Origin: JADKFD01 sp050250665
Lineage (GTDB): Bacteria; Pseudomonadota; Gammaproteobacteria; Xanthomonadales; SZUA-5
Direction of reading: 5' to 3'
NCBI GenBank assembly: GCA_050250665.1
Contig: JBFWOF010000005.1
Span: 62,001 to 126,000 of the forward strand
Length of the DNA: 64,000 bases
Position numbers and translations under genes: made by a program. The notes below the pieces were generated by a model. That model had not been told where the DNA came from and made no database searches. It saw only the letters and a list, made by a program, of their open reading frames with translations. Position 1 is the first letter of the stretch. Every line of letters starts with the position of its first letter. Below are positions 37,453-45,542 of the stretch, in pieces.

Positions 37453-37518
37453 CGTCATGCCCGCGAAAGCGGGAATCCAGTGTCCACCTTCTGGACTCCC
37501 GCGTCCGCGGGAGTGACG
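37453..37518. repeat. Palindromic repeat ('cgtcatgcccgcgaaagcgg')
   Basis: Left arm cgtcatgcccgcgaaagcgg and right arm (...cccgcgtccgcgggagtgacg) are imperfect inverse complements. This class is common in other bacterial genomes. Confidence 0.8.
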
Positions 37519-37551
37519 AGAGTGAGGACACGGCGTATGGCATTCGGGCGA

Positions 37552-38451
37552 TCACTCCCCATCCTTGACGATCATGGTGCCGGCGCCTTCGTTGGTGAAA
37601 ATCTCGACCAGCAAGGCGTCGGCCTGCACGCCGGACACCAGATGTGCCGAATGCACACCGTTGTTCAGCGCATGACGGATCGAAGCCGCCTTGGGCAGCA
37701 TGCCGCCCGCCAGTTCACCGCGCGCTTCCATCTCGTCGAGCTTGGCCAGCGTGGCAAAGGTGATCAGCGACGACGGATTCTTGACGTCCTTCAGCAAGCC
37801 GGAGACCTTGAGCACGTAGAACAGTTTCTCGGCACCGAGCACGGCGGCCAGGTGCGAGGCGATGGTGTCGGCATTGGTGTTGTAGACACTGCCGTCGGGG
37901 CTGCCCGACAGCGGCGCGATCACCGGCACATAGTCCGATTCCAAAAGATGATTGAGCAACGTCGGATCGATCTGTTCGATATCGCCGACCAATCCATAGT
38001 CGAAGAACTTGGGCTTGCCCTCCTCCTCGCCCATGTACATCGGCGCGCGCTTGCGGGCCTTGATCATGCCGGCGTCGACACCGGTCAGACCGACCGCAGG
38101 CACGCCCACACGGTTCATCTCGGACAGCAAATCGGTATTGGTGACGCCGTTGAACACCATCTTGGCGGCTTCCAGTACCTCGGGCGTGGTCACGCGACGA
38201 CCGGCCTGCTTCTCGATCGGCAGGTTCAGCTGGGTGCACAACTGGTCCAGCCGCGAACCACCGCCATGAACCACCACGACGCGGATCGACAGCGTCCACA
38301 GCACACCGATCTGCTCGACCACCTTGCGCCGGCTTTCCGGCTCATCAAGCACCTCGCCACCGAGCTTGATGACGAAGGTCTTGCCGCGAAACTGACGCAG
38401 GTACTTGGACAGTCCTTTGAGAGCGTCGTAGGGATTGGATGCGAAGGGCAT
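37552..38451 (-). CDS. argB: N-acylglutamate kinase
   Basis: A 299-aa amino-acid kinase phosphorylating N-acetyl- or N-succinylglutamate. VIKLGGEVLD at the N-terminus, VVVVHGGGSRLDQL, and VYNTNADTIASHLAAVLGAEKL. There is no C-terminal GNAT domain, so it is not the ArgB-ArgA fusion of Xanthomonas; the N-acylglutamate synthase must be elsewhere. ATG 38451; the leader upstream holds a purine-tract repeat. Confidence 0.92.
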   Translation of the reverse strand: MPFASNPYDALKGLSKYLRQFRGKTFVIKLGGEVLDEPESRRKVVEQIGVLWTLSIRVVVVHGGGSRLDQLCTQLNLPIEKQAGRRVTTPEVLEAAKMVFNGVTNTDLLSEMNRVGVPAVGLTGVDAGMIKARKRAPMYMGEEEGKPKFFDYGLVGDIEQIDPTLLNHLLESDYVPVIAPLSGSPDGSVYNTNADTIASHLAAVLGAEKLFYVLKVSGLLKDVKNPSSLITFATLAKLDEMEARGELAGGMLPKAASIRHALNNGVHSAHLVSGVQADALLVEIFTNEGAGTMIVKDGE

Positions 38452-38463
38452 GGGTGGAACCTC

Positions 38464-38515
38464 GGAAGATGGAAAAAGGAAAAAGGAAAAAGGAAAAGGG
38501 AAAATGGAAAAGGGC
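38464..38515 (+). repeat. GGAAAAAGG purine-tract repeat upstream of argB
   Basis: ggaagatggaaaaaggaaaa... directly before the argB start. After it, to 38650, is a GC-rich leader with runs of gtgcccc and no gene. Confidence 0.85.
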
Positions 38516-38650
38516 TGAGCAACGGCGAGGTACGTGGCACGGCAGAAGCAAGTCATCGAAAGGCTGGCGGAGATTAGAGGACAGCGACCCGCTTCTCCCG
38601 TGCCCCGTGCCCCGTGACCCCTGCCCCGGCTCTTCGCCCCCTGCCCCCTC

Positions 38651-39649
38651 TTACGCCTTGCCAAACAGCCAGGCGAGCGCGGCCATTTGTACCCACAGGC
38701 GGTTCTCGGCCTCGTCGATCACGCGTGAGAACTCGGAATCGAGGACTTCGTCGCTGATCTCGACATTGCGTCGTACCGGCAGGCAGTGCAGAAAGATCGC
38801 CTCGGAGGTGCAGTTTTCGAAATGCTTGAGCGTGGGCATCCAGCCGCGCAGCGCCGGCGAGGACACGATGCTGTCTTCGCTGGCGCGCGGTTCCGGGCCC
38901 CAGGCCTTGGCATAGACCACATGCGCGCCATTCAAGGCCTCGCGCTGATCGTGGGTGTAACGAATCTTCGCGCCGCTCTCGCCGGCGTAGCGCTGCGCCT
39001 GTGCACGTACGGCCTCGCCGAGTTCAAATCCTGGGGGATGCGCTACCGTGATGTCGCAACCGGCAGCGGCCGCATGCAGCAGCACCGAGTTGGGCACGGC
39101 CTTGGCCAGTGGTTTCACATGCGGCGCCCAGCTCAGGACCACTTTCACGCCCTGGGTCTGACCAAAACTCTCCTGCACCGTGAGCATGTCGGCCAGTCCC
39201 TGGCAGGGATGTTCGCGTGCCGATTCCAGGCTGACCATCGGCACCTTGGCATGCCGCCGGAAAGCATTGATAACGCCATCGATGTCGTCATCGGCCTGAC
39301 CCATGCCGCGCGAGAACGCACGCACACCCAGCGCATCGACATAGCGCGACAGCACCGGCGCCGCCTCGCGCACGTGTTCGGCCTTGTCCGCATTCATGAC
39401 CGCGCCGTCTTCGGTCTCGACCTTCCACACGCCGCTGCCCTCTTCCAGCGCCACTGCCTGGCCGCCGAGCTTGAGCATCGCCACTTCAAAGCTGGTGCGC
39501 GTGCGCAGCGAGGGATTGAAGAACAGCATGCCGAGCACCTTGCCCTTGAGCAGGGCGCCGGGTTCGTTGCGCTTGAAATCGGCCGCCAGCTTCAGCAGCG
39601 CGGCTTGCCCCTTGGGGCCGAGATCGTCCAGATGAGTGAAATGGCGCAT
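38651..39649 (-). CDS. N-acylornithine carbamoyltransferase (acetyl/succinyl-type)
   Basis: A 332-aa transcarbamylase. SLRTRTSFE (47-55) binds carbamoyl phosphate, HPCQ is at 147-150, and two stretches mark it as the acylornithine type and not a plain OTC: HVKPLAKAVPNS (176-187) and HCLPVRRN (288-295). By alignment from memory, position 90 (Ala, in NADKAEHV) corresponds to Glu92 of Xanthomonas AOTC, a residue whose change to Ala, Ser or Pro switches the enzyme to succinylornithine. So a SOTC-like activity is likely (inference). It follows argD by six bases. ATG 39649 is preferred to a TTG just before it. Confidence 0.85.
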   Translation of the reverse strand: MRHFTHLDDLGPKGQAALLKLAADFKRNEPGALLKGKVLGMLFFNPSLRTRTSFEVAMLKLGGQAVALEEGSGVWKVETEDGAVMNADKAEHVREAAPVLSRYVDALGVRAFSRGMGQADDDIDGVINAFRRHAKVPMVSLESAREHPCQGLADMLTVQESFGQTQGVKVVLSWAPHVKPLAKAVPNSVLLHAAAAGCDITVAHPPGFELGEAVRAQAQRYAGESGAKIRYTHDQREALNGAHVVYAKAWGPEPRASEDSIVSSPALRGWMPTLKHFENCTSEAIFLHCLPVRRNVEISDEVLDSEFSRVIDEAENRLWVQMAALAWLFGKA

Positions 39650-39655
39650 CAATAC

Positions 39656-40789
39656 TTATCCTTGGAATTGCGAAATGGCGAGCTCGAGTGCGCTGATCGC
39701 GTCCTCGCTGACATTCAGGCAGGGCATCAGGCGCAGAACCTGAGGATCGGACGAGCCACCGACCAACAGTCTACGTTCGAATAGATGACGCTTCAGCGCA
39801 GCAGCGGGGGCATGGGTGCGCAGACCCAGCAGCAGGCCCTCACCGAGCACGCTCGCGACCACCGATCCCGGCAACGATCGTTTCAGGCGCGCACCGACAT
39901 CCCGCGCATGCGTGTCGAGCGCTTCCTCCTGAATGACCTGCAGCGTGGCCACCAGTGCGGCCATCGCCAGCGGTCCACCACCGAAGGTGCTGCCGAGATC
40001 GCCGCTCTGCACCGCCGCAGCGCGCTCGGCCGACAACAGCGTGGCGCCCACCGGCACACCCGAAGCCAGGCCCTTGGCCAGGGTCAGTGCATCGGGGCGC
40101 ACCCCGTAAAACTCGGCCGCCGTCGGCGTGCCCAGCCGCCCTACCCCGGTCTGGATTTCATCGAAGATCAGCCAGGTACCCGCGGCTGCCGTCAACTCGC
40201 GCAAACGCGCAAACCAGGCCGGACTGGCGCAGCGGATGCCGGACATGCTCTGGATCGGTTCGACGATGACAGCGGCCACTGAACTGAAGTCGAAGCGCTC
40301 GAGCGCGGCGAGGTCAGCAAAAGGCAGCCGCTGACTCTGCGGCAGTACCGAAGCGTAGGGATCGGTGATCTTGGGATCATCGGTGACCGCCAGCGCCAGC
40401 GTGGTGCGTCCGTGCCAGCCACCGTCAAAACTCAGCAGTCCGCTGCGACCGGTCTGCTTGATCGCCAGTTTCAGCGCGTTCTCATTGGCTTCGGCACCGG
40501 AGTTGCAGAAGAACACCCGGCTCATGCCCGAGCCCGCAACAAAGGACATCAGGGCATCAGCGGCCTGTTCGCGGATGCGCAGGCGCGCCGCCGCCGAATA
40601 GAACAGCAAGCGCCCAGCCTGCTCGGCAATGGCCGCAACTACGCGCGGATGCGAATGCCCGGTGGCCGTGACACAATGTCCGCCATACCAATCCAGGTAT
40701 TCGCCGCCGTCTTCGGCATAGACCCGGTCGCCACGACCGTGATCGAGCACGAAGGGAAAGGCGGCATAGGTTTCGAGCAGTGCGGACAT
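39656..40789 (-). CDS. argD: N-acylornithine aminotransferase
   Basis: A 377-aa class III PLP aminotransferase converting N-acylglutamate semialdehyde to N-acylornithine. PLP lysine in LAKGLASGVPVGA, with FDEIQTGVGRLG and the N-terminal DGGEYLDWYGGHCVTATGHSHP. Length is a little short for ArgD (about 400). It is the first gene of the cluster as transcribed, divergent from argR, with the palindrome pair between them. ATG 40789 decided by the conserved N-terminus. Confidence 0.92.
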   Translation of the reverse strand: MSALLETYAAFPFVLDHGRGDRVYAEDGGEYLDWYGGHCVTATGHSHPRVVAAIAEQAGRLLFYSAAARLRIREQAADALMSFVAGSGMSRVFFCNSGAEANENALKLAIKQTGRSGLLSFDGGWHGRTTLALAVTDDPKITDPYASVLPQSQRLPFADLAALERFDFSSVAAVIVEPIQSMSGIRCASPAWFARLRELTAAAGTWLIFDEIQTGVGRLGTPTAAEFYGVRPDALTLAKGLASGVPVGATLLSAERAAAVQSGDLGSTFGGGPLAMAALVATLQVIQEEALDTHARDVGARLKRSLPGSVVASVLGEGLLLGLRTHAPAAALKRHLFERRLLVGGSSDPQVLRLMPCLNVSEDAISALELAISQFQG

Positions 40790-40799
40790 GAATAATGTT

Positions 40800-40830
40800 G
40801 CATAACATGCGGAGGTGTCGCATATTATGC
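40800..40830. promoter_or_regulatory. Two palindromes, probable ArgR operator
   Basis: Two 11-bp palindromes with the same GCAT-N3-ATGC form, GCATAACATGC (40800-40810) and GCATATTATGC (40820-40830), lie 20 bases apart, about two helical turns. They fill the 65-base gap between the divergent argD and argR starts. E. coli ARG boxes also occur as paired palindromes at a similar centre-to-centre distance, so autoregulation and argD-cluster control by ArgR is likely. Confidence 0.75.
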
Positions 40831-40854
40831 ACTTTCCATCGAGCACACAAGCCC

Positions 40855-41274
40855 ATGGCCCGAACCGCTGCAGATCTTGATCAAACCCTGCTGGAGTTGA
40901 TCAGCAACGACCGCATTTCTGACCAGTTCGAACTGCAGGCGGCTCTGGCCAAGGCTGGCAAGGTGGTCAGTCAACCTACGCTCTCACGGCACCTCACCCG
41001 CCTCGGTATCTCCAAGCGCAACGGCCGCTATGCACCACCGGGCGATGGCAGCCCGGGCGCCACGGCGGTGCTGTCGGCGCCACCCAATCTGATCGTGCTC
41101 CGAACCAAGCCGGGCTTTGCCAATGCGGTGGCCGCGGTGCTGGACCACCAGCCATTGCCGGGCCAGGCAGGCACCATCGCCGGCGACGACACCGTATTCA
41201 TCGCCCTGCGCGAAGGCCATGCCCTGCAGACGCTGATCGATGCCGCCCGACTACGCTTTCTGGACGAGCCTTGA
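40855..41274 (+). CDS. argR: Arginine repressor
   Basis: A 139-aa ArgR family regulator. The N-terminal winged helix (about 1-65) has SQPTLSRHLTRLGISKRNGRY, the family recognition helix pattern; the C-terminal arginine-binding/trimerisation domain (about 75-139) includes AGDDTVFIALREG, close to the GDDT motif that touches arginine. It is slightly short (about 150-156 aa usual). ATG 40855 has no strong Shine-Dalgarno, and the palindrome pair lies just upstream. Confidence 0.9.
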   Translation: MARTAADLDQTLLELISNDRISDQFELQAALAKAGKVVSQPTLSRHLTRLGISKRNGRYAPPGDGSPGATAVLSAPPNLIVLRTKPGFANAVAAVLDHQPLPGQAGTIAGDDTVFIALREGHALQTLIDAARLRFLDEP

Positions 41275-41287
41275 GCGCGCTCCCGGG

Positions 41288-41728
41288 ATGAGCGACTCAG
41301 GCCAGGGGCGCGGCGTGGTCATCATTCTGATGGACCTTGGCCGCGTGCTGATGATCAGACGCTCCGATCAGGTGGCACGACCGGGCATCTGGTCACCGCC
41401 AACCGGCCACGTCGAGGCCGGAGAAAGCCTGCCGCAGGCCGCAGAACGCGAAGCCCTGGAGGAACTGGGCATCGCCGTCCAGGCGGTGGAAGCGCTGTGG
41501 GAGAGCGATACCGACGATGGTCGCTACCGACTGCACTGGTGGCGGGTTCTACCCTTGTTCACACCGATACAGCTCCTTCCCGATCCGGCCGAAGTGGCTG
41601 AGTGTCGCTGGATGGCGCCCGCTGATTTCCCGAAGCTGAAGCCGAGCTTCGAACTGCATCGCCCCTTCTTTCTTGAGGTGCTGCCGGCCTGGATGGCCAG
41701 GCATACTGGCCAGTCGCAGCGCTCATGA
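41288..41728 (+). CDS. Nudix hydrolase
   Basis: A 146-aa Nudix protein with a full box GHVEAGESLPQAAEREALEELGI near residues 40-62 (RExxEE catalytic glutamates). Substrate unknown; mutT-like and ADP-sugar types look alike here. ATG 41288 lies 13 bases after the argR stop in the same direction, so it may be read with argR. The alternative longer start overlaps argR and is not favoured. Confidence 0.88.
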   Translation: MSDSGQGRGVVIILMDLGRVLMIRRSDQVARPGIWSPPTGHVEAGESLPQAAEREALEELGIAVQAVEALWESDTDDGRYRLHWWRVLPLFTPIQLLPDPAEVAECRWMAPADFPKLKPSFELHRPFFLEVLPAWMARHTGQSQRS

Positions 41729-41795
41729 CTGCCTTCGTCGCCGGCCCTGGATGGCGTTCGCGCCGCAGGGGCGCTCCATGAAACCGCTCCTGCGC

Positions 41796-41936
41796 GGGAG
41801 CGACCTTGGGTCGCGACCGGGAACGTCCGGCAGGCCGGCCAGGGCCTGATCGCGGACAAAGCCCGCTCCCACGGGTGAGCCGCAGGGCTGCTCGTACACG
41901 AGGCCTTTCTCGTAGGAGCGACCTCGCGTCGCGACC
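41796..41936. repeat. REP cluster, GTAGGAGCGACC family
   Basis: Two units in the same orientation (about 41796-41818, gggagcgaccttgggtcg... and 41912-41936, gtaggagcgacctcgcgtcg...) with a third, GTGGGAGCGGGC-type half unit reversed at 41859-41873. It fills the nudix-patatin gap (convergent genes) and may end transcription. Confidence 0.8.
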
Positions 41937-41978
41937 AGTGACGCCTTTCTTTCCTGGTCGGCGTTCGCGCCGCCCCCG

Positions 41979-42980
41979 CTACCCCCGACGATCCGGCACG
42001 ACCGTATCTTCGTAGCGGTCAATCGCCAGTTTGGCCGCCTCACGACCGATCTCGATCATCTCGCTGGTCTTCCAGAATTCGTAGAAGAAACAGGATCGAT
42101 GGGGAATCCGCACCAGCACATCGGGCGGATCCAGCGCCAGCTGGGTCTGACTGATCCGGGATTGCACTGCGTCCAGCGAGCGCGACATCAGGTCCAGCAG
42201 ACCGGGCTGTGCGGGTTCCGGGCTAGCTGGTTCCATCAGGCCCTCGATCCAGGCTTCGATGCGCGCGCGCAAGCCATTGCCGTTGCTCTGCTTGTCGGCG
42301 GTCTTTGTCCGGGTCTGGGTCTGCTCGTCTTTCTTGATGGGCAGAACAGACTGGGAATTGGCATCCACCGCCATCACCAGATCGGCGGCAAACATGCGCG
42401 TTGCGGCAATGGGTATGGGCGCCAGCAAACCACCGTCGACCAGTTCCCGACCGTCAATGCGGTGTGGCGTAAAAACCATGGGGATGGCAATGGACGCACG
42501 CACCGCATCGAACAGCTTGCCGCGGGTCAGCCAGACCTCGCGTCGATTGGCGAGATCGGTAGCCACCGCCACAAAAGGCAGATCCAGGTCCTCGATGCGA
42601 TGCTCGCCAACCAGGCGGCGCAACTCGGCGATCACCCGATCGCCCTTGATCAATCCCGGATGACCAAAAGCGAAATCCAGCAGGCGCATGACGTCTGCAC
42701 GCTCCAGCGCACAGGCCCAATCGCGGTAGTCATCGAGTTTGCCTGCGGCGCAGATACCACCGACCAATGCGCCCATCGAGGCTCCGGCAATCGCGACGAT
42801 GCGATAGCCGCGCTCCCTCAGCACGTCGATCACACCGATATGCGCCAGACCGCGGGCGCCACCGGCACCCAGCACCAGCGCCACACTCGGCCGTTTGTCC
42901 TTGCTGGTCTTGGTGCTCCTGCCTTCTCCCGCGTCGGGATTCTCTGCTTCCGTTGTCACTCGCGCATCCTTTTCAGACAT
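41979..42980 (-). CDS. Patatin-like phospholipase family protein
   Basis: A 333-aa patatin-domain protein of the RssA/YlbK type. Oxyanion loop LVLGAGGARGLAHIGV, catalytic Ser in the GASMG nucleophile elbow, catalytic Asp in LVDGGLLAPIP. After about residue 225 there is a Lys/Gln-rich linker and a C-terminal part found in many bacterial members. It could be a lipase/phospholipase acting at the inner side of the membrane, but no signal peptide is present. ATG 42980. Confidence 0.9.
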   Translation of the reverse strand: MSEKDARVTTEAENPDAGEGRSTKTSKDKRPSVALVLGAGGARGLAHIGVIDVLRERGYRIVAIAGASMGALVGGICAAGKLDDYRDWACALERADVMRLLDFAFGHPGLIKGDRVIAELRRLVGEHRIEDLDLPFVAVATDLANRREVWLTRGKLFDAVRASIAIPMVFTPHRIDGRELVDGGLLAPIPIAATRMFAADLVMAVDANSQSVLPIKKDEQTQTRTKTADKQSNGNGLRARIEAWIEGLMEPASPEPAQPGLLDLMSRSLDAVQSRISQTQLALDPPDVLVRIPHRSCFFYEFWKTSEMIEIGREAAKLAIDRYEDTVVPDRRG

Positions 42981-43041
42981 TGCGTTTCCGGATTACCGGC
43001 CCAGCCCGCAAGACTCAGACGATCGCGAGGCAATCACCGAA

Positions 43042-43407
43042 TCACCGCGCGGAGCCGGGCAGAAACATGAATCCGGCTGCGGCCACCAGCAGCAGAAAGG
43101 CCACCAGATGGTTCCAGCGCAGGCTTTCGCCCAGATAGCTCACCGAAAACACGCCAAATACCGCCAGCGTGATGATCTCCTGCAGGGTCTTCAGCTGGGC
43201 TGCACTGTAATAACCATGACCGATGCGGTTGGCTGGCACCTGCAGGATGTATTCGGGCAGTGCGATCAGCCAGCTCATGGCGATCACAACGATCAGCGTC
43301 GAGGACTTGTACCGTAAATGACCATACCAGGCGAAGGTCATGAAGATGTTGGAGCCGATCAGCAGCAGGATCGGCAACCAGGCAGCGGGCGGCAGTCCGG
43401 CATTCAC
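43042..43407 (-). CDS. DUF486/DMT family small membrane protein
   Basis: A 121-aa membrane protein with four predicted transmembrane helices and the DUF486 pattern SNIFMTFAWYGHLRYK and LPEYILQVPANRIGHG. It begins with GTG at 43407 in a GTGA overlap with the stop of the GGDEF-EAL gene upstream, so it is translated with it. DUF486 proteins are of unknown role, related to EmrE-like small transporters. Confidence 0.85.
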   Translation of the reverse strand: MNAGLPPAAWLPILLLIGSNIFMTFAWYGHLRYKSSTLIVVIAMSWLIALPEYILQVPANRIGHGYYSAAQLKTLQEIITLAVFGVFSVSYLGESLRWNHLVAFLLLVAAAGFMFLPGSAR

Positions 43408-45542
43408 TCGGGCTTGGATTCCGAATCTGCCCCGATCCGGGTGGGCTGCTCCACAAGCAGTTCAGGACTGACCGCGACGCTCATCCAGAATCCCTGCGCC
43501 TGATCGCATCCACGCGCCCGCAGCAATTGGTACTGAGCCTCGACTTCCACGCCCTCGGCAATGACCTGCATGCCCAGCGAATGGGCCATGGCGATAATGG
43601 CGCTGGCCAGCGCCAGGTCCTCGGGATCACTGAGAATGTCAGTGATGAAGCTGCGATCGATCTTGACGCCGTCCACCCGCGCACGGCGCAAATGACTCAA
43701 TCCGGAGAAACCGGTACCGAAATCGTCCAGCCAGACCCGAACGCCGGTTTCGCGCAGCTTGCCCAATGCGTCGAAGGCCATCTGCTCATCATGCAGCAAG
43801 CTCGATTCCGTCAGTTCCAGATGCAGTAACTGCGGCGGCAACTGATGTCTGGTGAGAATCGCGCTGATCCGCTGACCGAGATCCGCACGTTGCAGCTGGC
43901 GACCGGACAGGTTGACAGCCACCGACAGTCCCGGACGCTCAACCTGCCATTGCGCAGCATCGCGGCAGGCGCGATCGAGCACCCATTCCCCGAGTGCGTC
44001 GATCAGACCACAACCTTCCGCAACCGGCACGAAAATGGACGGTGGCACCGAACCTCGACGCTGATCGTTCCAGCGCAGCAGCGCCTCGGCCCCCACCAAC
44101 ACACCGTCATGCAGCGCATGAATAGGCTGATAGGCCACTTCCAGACGTCCCTGCTCCAATGCCTCACGCAGGTCATGCTCCAGGCCGAGGCGTTCTTCAG
44201 CGGCCTCGGTCAGATGTCCGGCGAAGAAGCGATAGCAGTTCTTCCCGCGCTGCTTGGCCTGATACATGGCGAGATCGCCGTGCTTGAGCAGCAACTTCGA
44301 GGTGTGGGCGTCATCGGGGAACACGGTGATGCCGATGCTTGCACCGACCAGCAACGAACGGTCGCCGATCAGGAAGGGCTTCTTGAGGCTGTCAAGCAGT
44401 GCGGTTGCTGCGTATTCGCTCTTCCGACGGGCGTCGATGCCGGTGACCACGGCGACAAACTCGTCACCTCCCAGACGCGCAATCATCGGCTGAACCGGTG
44501 AATCCGGTGTGATCAGGGTACGCTTGAGACGATTGGCGAACTCGACCAGCACCTCATCGCCAGCGTCATGCCCAAGCGTGTCATTGATGCGCTTGAAATC
44601 GTCCATATCGACAAACAGCAGCGCCAGGCCCATGCCGCTGCCTCGAAATTCGGCGATCGCCTCGTCCAGCAATTCGCGCAGCATCAGGCGATTGGGCAGA
44701 CCCGTCAGGCTGTCGTGGTAGGCGAGCTTGCGAATGTCATGATGGTGCCGACGCACCGCTTCGCTCATCCGTCCGAAGGCTCGAATCAGTTCGCCCAGCT
44801 CGTCACTGCGATGACTGCCGATGTGACGCTCGAAGCGGCCACGCTCGATTTCCCGCGCCTGGGCCGCCAGTTGTCGAATCGGACGCACCAGTCCGCGCGC
44901 CACCAGCCAACCCGCCAGCGCCACCCACAGCAACAAGGCCAGGAAACCAAGCCCAAGCATGTGCGCTGGCCCCGAAAAAGCCACGCGGAAGCGTTCGCGG
45001 GCGCCAGCTTTCTCGACCGCCAATGCACCCTCAGTACGCGCCAGCGACAAGCCGACGCGCACGCCGCCCAGGCGCAGATCGCCGATCCCGATGGGCGAAC
45101 TGGCATCGATCTGTTGCTCGCCCCATTGCACCAGGGGTGCATCAGCGCCAATCACCGCCGGCGCCAGAGCATCGTCCATCACCTGGCCAAAGCGGGGAAT
45201 ATCGCCAGTACCGTCATGAATCAATCGACCTTGCTCATCGTAGACCAGCACATAGTCCACATCGGGCTGATCCAGTGCCGATCGCGCCACTTCCCGCACC
45301 GTCAGCAGATCCGTGTAGTACACCGGGTTGGTCAGGGTTTCAGCCAGGAATGCGGCCAGCTGCACACCGCGATCGGCGAGAGCGGCGCGACCTTGATCGC
45401 GCGAGGCCAGTTCATTCTGCAACAGCACATCGTCCATCGCCTGGGTGGCGCTGCGCCAGCCCATGACCAGCACAACCAGCCATACCAGCGTAGTGCCCAA
45501 CAGGCTCAGCATGAACTTGGCGCGCAGTCCTACACGCATCAC
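43404..45542 (-). CDS. Membrane HAMP-GGDEF-EAL protein (c-di-GMP turnover)
   Basis: A 712-aa sensor with two transmembrane helices (about 10-28 and 192-212) enclosing a periplasmic domain (about 30-190), a HAMP linker, a GGDEF domain with intact LGGDEF but no RxxD I-site, and a C-terminal EAL domain. EAL catalytic residues look complete: EALLRW, NLSGRQL, ELTESSL, DDFGTG, KIDRSF and AEGVE. So it may both make and break c-di-GMP, or act as a phosphodiesterase. Its start overlaps the PhnD-like gene stop (ATGA) and its stop overlaps the DUF486 gene; the periplasmic partner may deliver the signal. Confidence 0.92.
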   Translation of the reverse strand: MMRVGLRAKFMLSLLGTTLVWLVVLVMGWRSATQAMDDVLLQNELASRDQGRAALADRGVQLAAFLAETLTNPVYYTDLLTVREVARSALDQPDVDYVLVYDEQGRLIHDGTGDIPRFGQVMDDALAPAVIGADAPLVQWGEQQIDASSPIGIGDLRLGGVRVGLSLARTEGALAVEKAGARERFRVAFSGPAHMLGLGFLALLLWVALAGWLVARGLVRPIRQLAAQAREIERGRFERHIGSHRSDELGELIRAFGRMSEAVRRHHHDIRKLAYHDSLTGLPNRLMLRELLDEAIAEFRGSGMGLALLFVDMDDFKRINDTLGHDAGDEVLVEFANRLKRTLITPDSPVQPMIARLGGDEFVAVVTGIDARRKSEYAATALLDSLKKPFLIGDRSLLVGASIGITVFPDDAHTSKLLLKHGDLAMYQAKQRGKNCYRFFAGHLTEAAEERLGLEHDLREALEQGRLEVAYQPIHALHDGVLVGAEALLRWNDQRRGSVPPSIFVPVAEGCGLIDALGEWVLDRACRDAAQWQVERPGLSVAVNLSGRQLQRADLGQRISAILTRHQLPPQLLHLELTESSLLHDEQMAFDALGKLRETGVRVWLDDFGTGFSGLSHLRRARVDGVKIDRSFITDILSDPEDLALASAIIAMAHSLGMQVIAEGVEVEAQYQLLRARGCDQAQGFWMSVAVSPELLVEQPTRIGADSESKPE

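Noticed and set aside
38651..39649. Canonical ornithine carbamoyltransferase
   Set aside because: HCLPVRRN and the HVKPLAKAVPNS stretch are of the acylornithine type, not the HCLPAxRG of plain OTC.
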